Below are positions 5,815 through 6,138 of a DNA stretch of 6,138 nt, piece after piece (the first letter of the stretch is position 1; every line of letters begins with the position of its first letter). The stretch is from an uncultured Dysosmobacter sp. GTDB taxonomy: Bacteria; Bacillota; Clostridia; Oscillospirales; Oscillospiraceae. The stretch spans positions 1 through 6,138 of the forward strand of contig CAKSVQ010000135.1 of the NCBI GenBank assembly GCA_934504065.1. Reading direction: 5' to 3'. The translations under genes were made by a program, and so were the position numbers. The notes beneath the pieces were generated by a model. The model searched no databases. It was not told the DNA's origin and saw nothing but the letters and a program-made list of their open reading frames with translations.

Positions 5815-6138
5815 TCAGTCTCCATATCCGTTGGGATTTTTCCGCTGCCAGTTCCAGGAGTCCCGACACATGTCCGCCAGGGACCGCCGGGCGGTCCAAC
5901 CCAGCAGGCGGGCGGCCTTCCGGCTGTCCGCCCAGTATTCCGGCAGATCGCCGAGCCGCCGGGGGCCAAAGACATAGGGAATGGCCAGATGGTTGGCGTC
6001 CTCAAAGGTGTGGACCAGCTCCAAAACGCTGTAGGGCGTGCCGGTGCCCAGGTTGATGACCTCCACCCCGGTATGGGCCGCCGCGTACTCCACCGCCTTG
6101 ACGTGGCCGTCCGCCAGGTCCATCACATGGATGTAATC
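5815..6138 (-). CDS. galE: UDP-glucose 4-epimerase, C-terminal part (cut by window edge)
   Basis: The last 107 residues of GalE are present; the Rossmann N-terminus and the catalytic Ser-Tyr-Lys region lie beyond the window. GalE interconverts UDP-glucose and UDP-galactose, acting in the cytoplasm with bound NAD. The match is close to the family: the reading frame opens with DYIHVMDLADGHVKAVEYA, the GalE substrate-binding signature, then INLGTGTPYSVLELV, then VFGPRRLGDLPEYWADSRKA with the UDP-contacting Arg and the GDLPxYWAD block. The ending, WNWQRKNPNGYGD, is typical of GalE C-termini. The GTG and ATG at 6126-6121 are internal codons, not the start. It is the first gene of the visible operon. 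In this context it supplies UDP-Gal for the glycosyltransferases, with Ugd drawing on the same UDP-Glc pool. Confidence 0.95.
   Translation of the reverse strand, partial: DYIHVMDLADGHVKAVEYAAAHTGVEVINLGTGTPYSVLELVHTFEDANHLAIPYVFGPRRLGDLPEYWADSRKAARLLGWTARRSLADMCRDSWNWQRKNPNGYGD

Overview
This 6.1-kb window is a piece of a cell-surface or exopolysaccharide biosynthesis operon. Every gene I can support lies on the minus strand, so transcription runs from high to low coordinates: galE (cut by the window edge) -> glycosyltransferase -> ugd -> SGNH-hydrolase lipoprotein -> LpxD-like acyltransferase -> glycosyltransferase family 4. The gaps are 6, 16, 12 and 23 nt and the last junction is a 4-nt ATGA overlap, so the genes look co-transcribed and in part translationally coupled. 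The GC-rich DNA, strong AGGAGG-type ribosome binding sites, a lipobox signal peptide and low-GC-Firmicute-like protein sequences suggest an intestinal-type Clostridia bacterium (perhaps Oscillospiraceae-like). This is an inference; no rRNA or marker gene is present.

Functional reading: GalE interconverts UDP-Glc and UDP-Gal, and Ugd oxidises UDP-Glc to UDP-glucuronic acid, so the operon supplies neutral and acidic sugar donors. Two cytoplasmic GT-B glycosyltransferases would use these or other donors to build the repeat unit. An acyltransferase with an LpxD-like N-terminus and a left-handed beta-helix could acylate a sugar. An exported, lipid-anchored SGNH hydrolase with a phage-tail-type 'pyocin knob' C-terminus could trim or transfer acyl groups on the finished polymer outside the cell.

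Sequence quality is a central issue. Two of the six genes are broken by single-base indels: one extra C in a C7 tract and one extra base in a GGGGTTT stretch of the SGNH gene, and one missing G in ugd. All three are in homopolymers and all can be repaired to canonical family sequence (367 aa and 438 aa). Indels of both signs in one short window point to long-read or metagenome consensus error more than decay. The C7 tract near the 5' end of the lipoprotein gene could nevertheless be a phase-variable site.

Positions 1-126 are non-coding downstream sequence. They hold an imperfect hairpin and, at the extreme edge, a 21-bp TGT...ACA sequence that may be the end of an insertion sequence. I found no tRNA, rRNA, CRISPR array or riboswitch.
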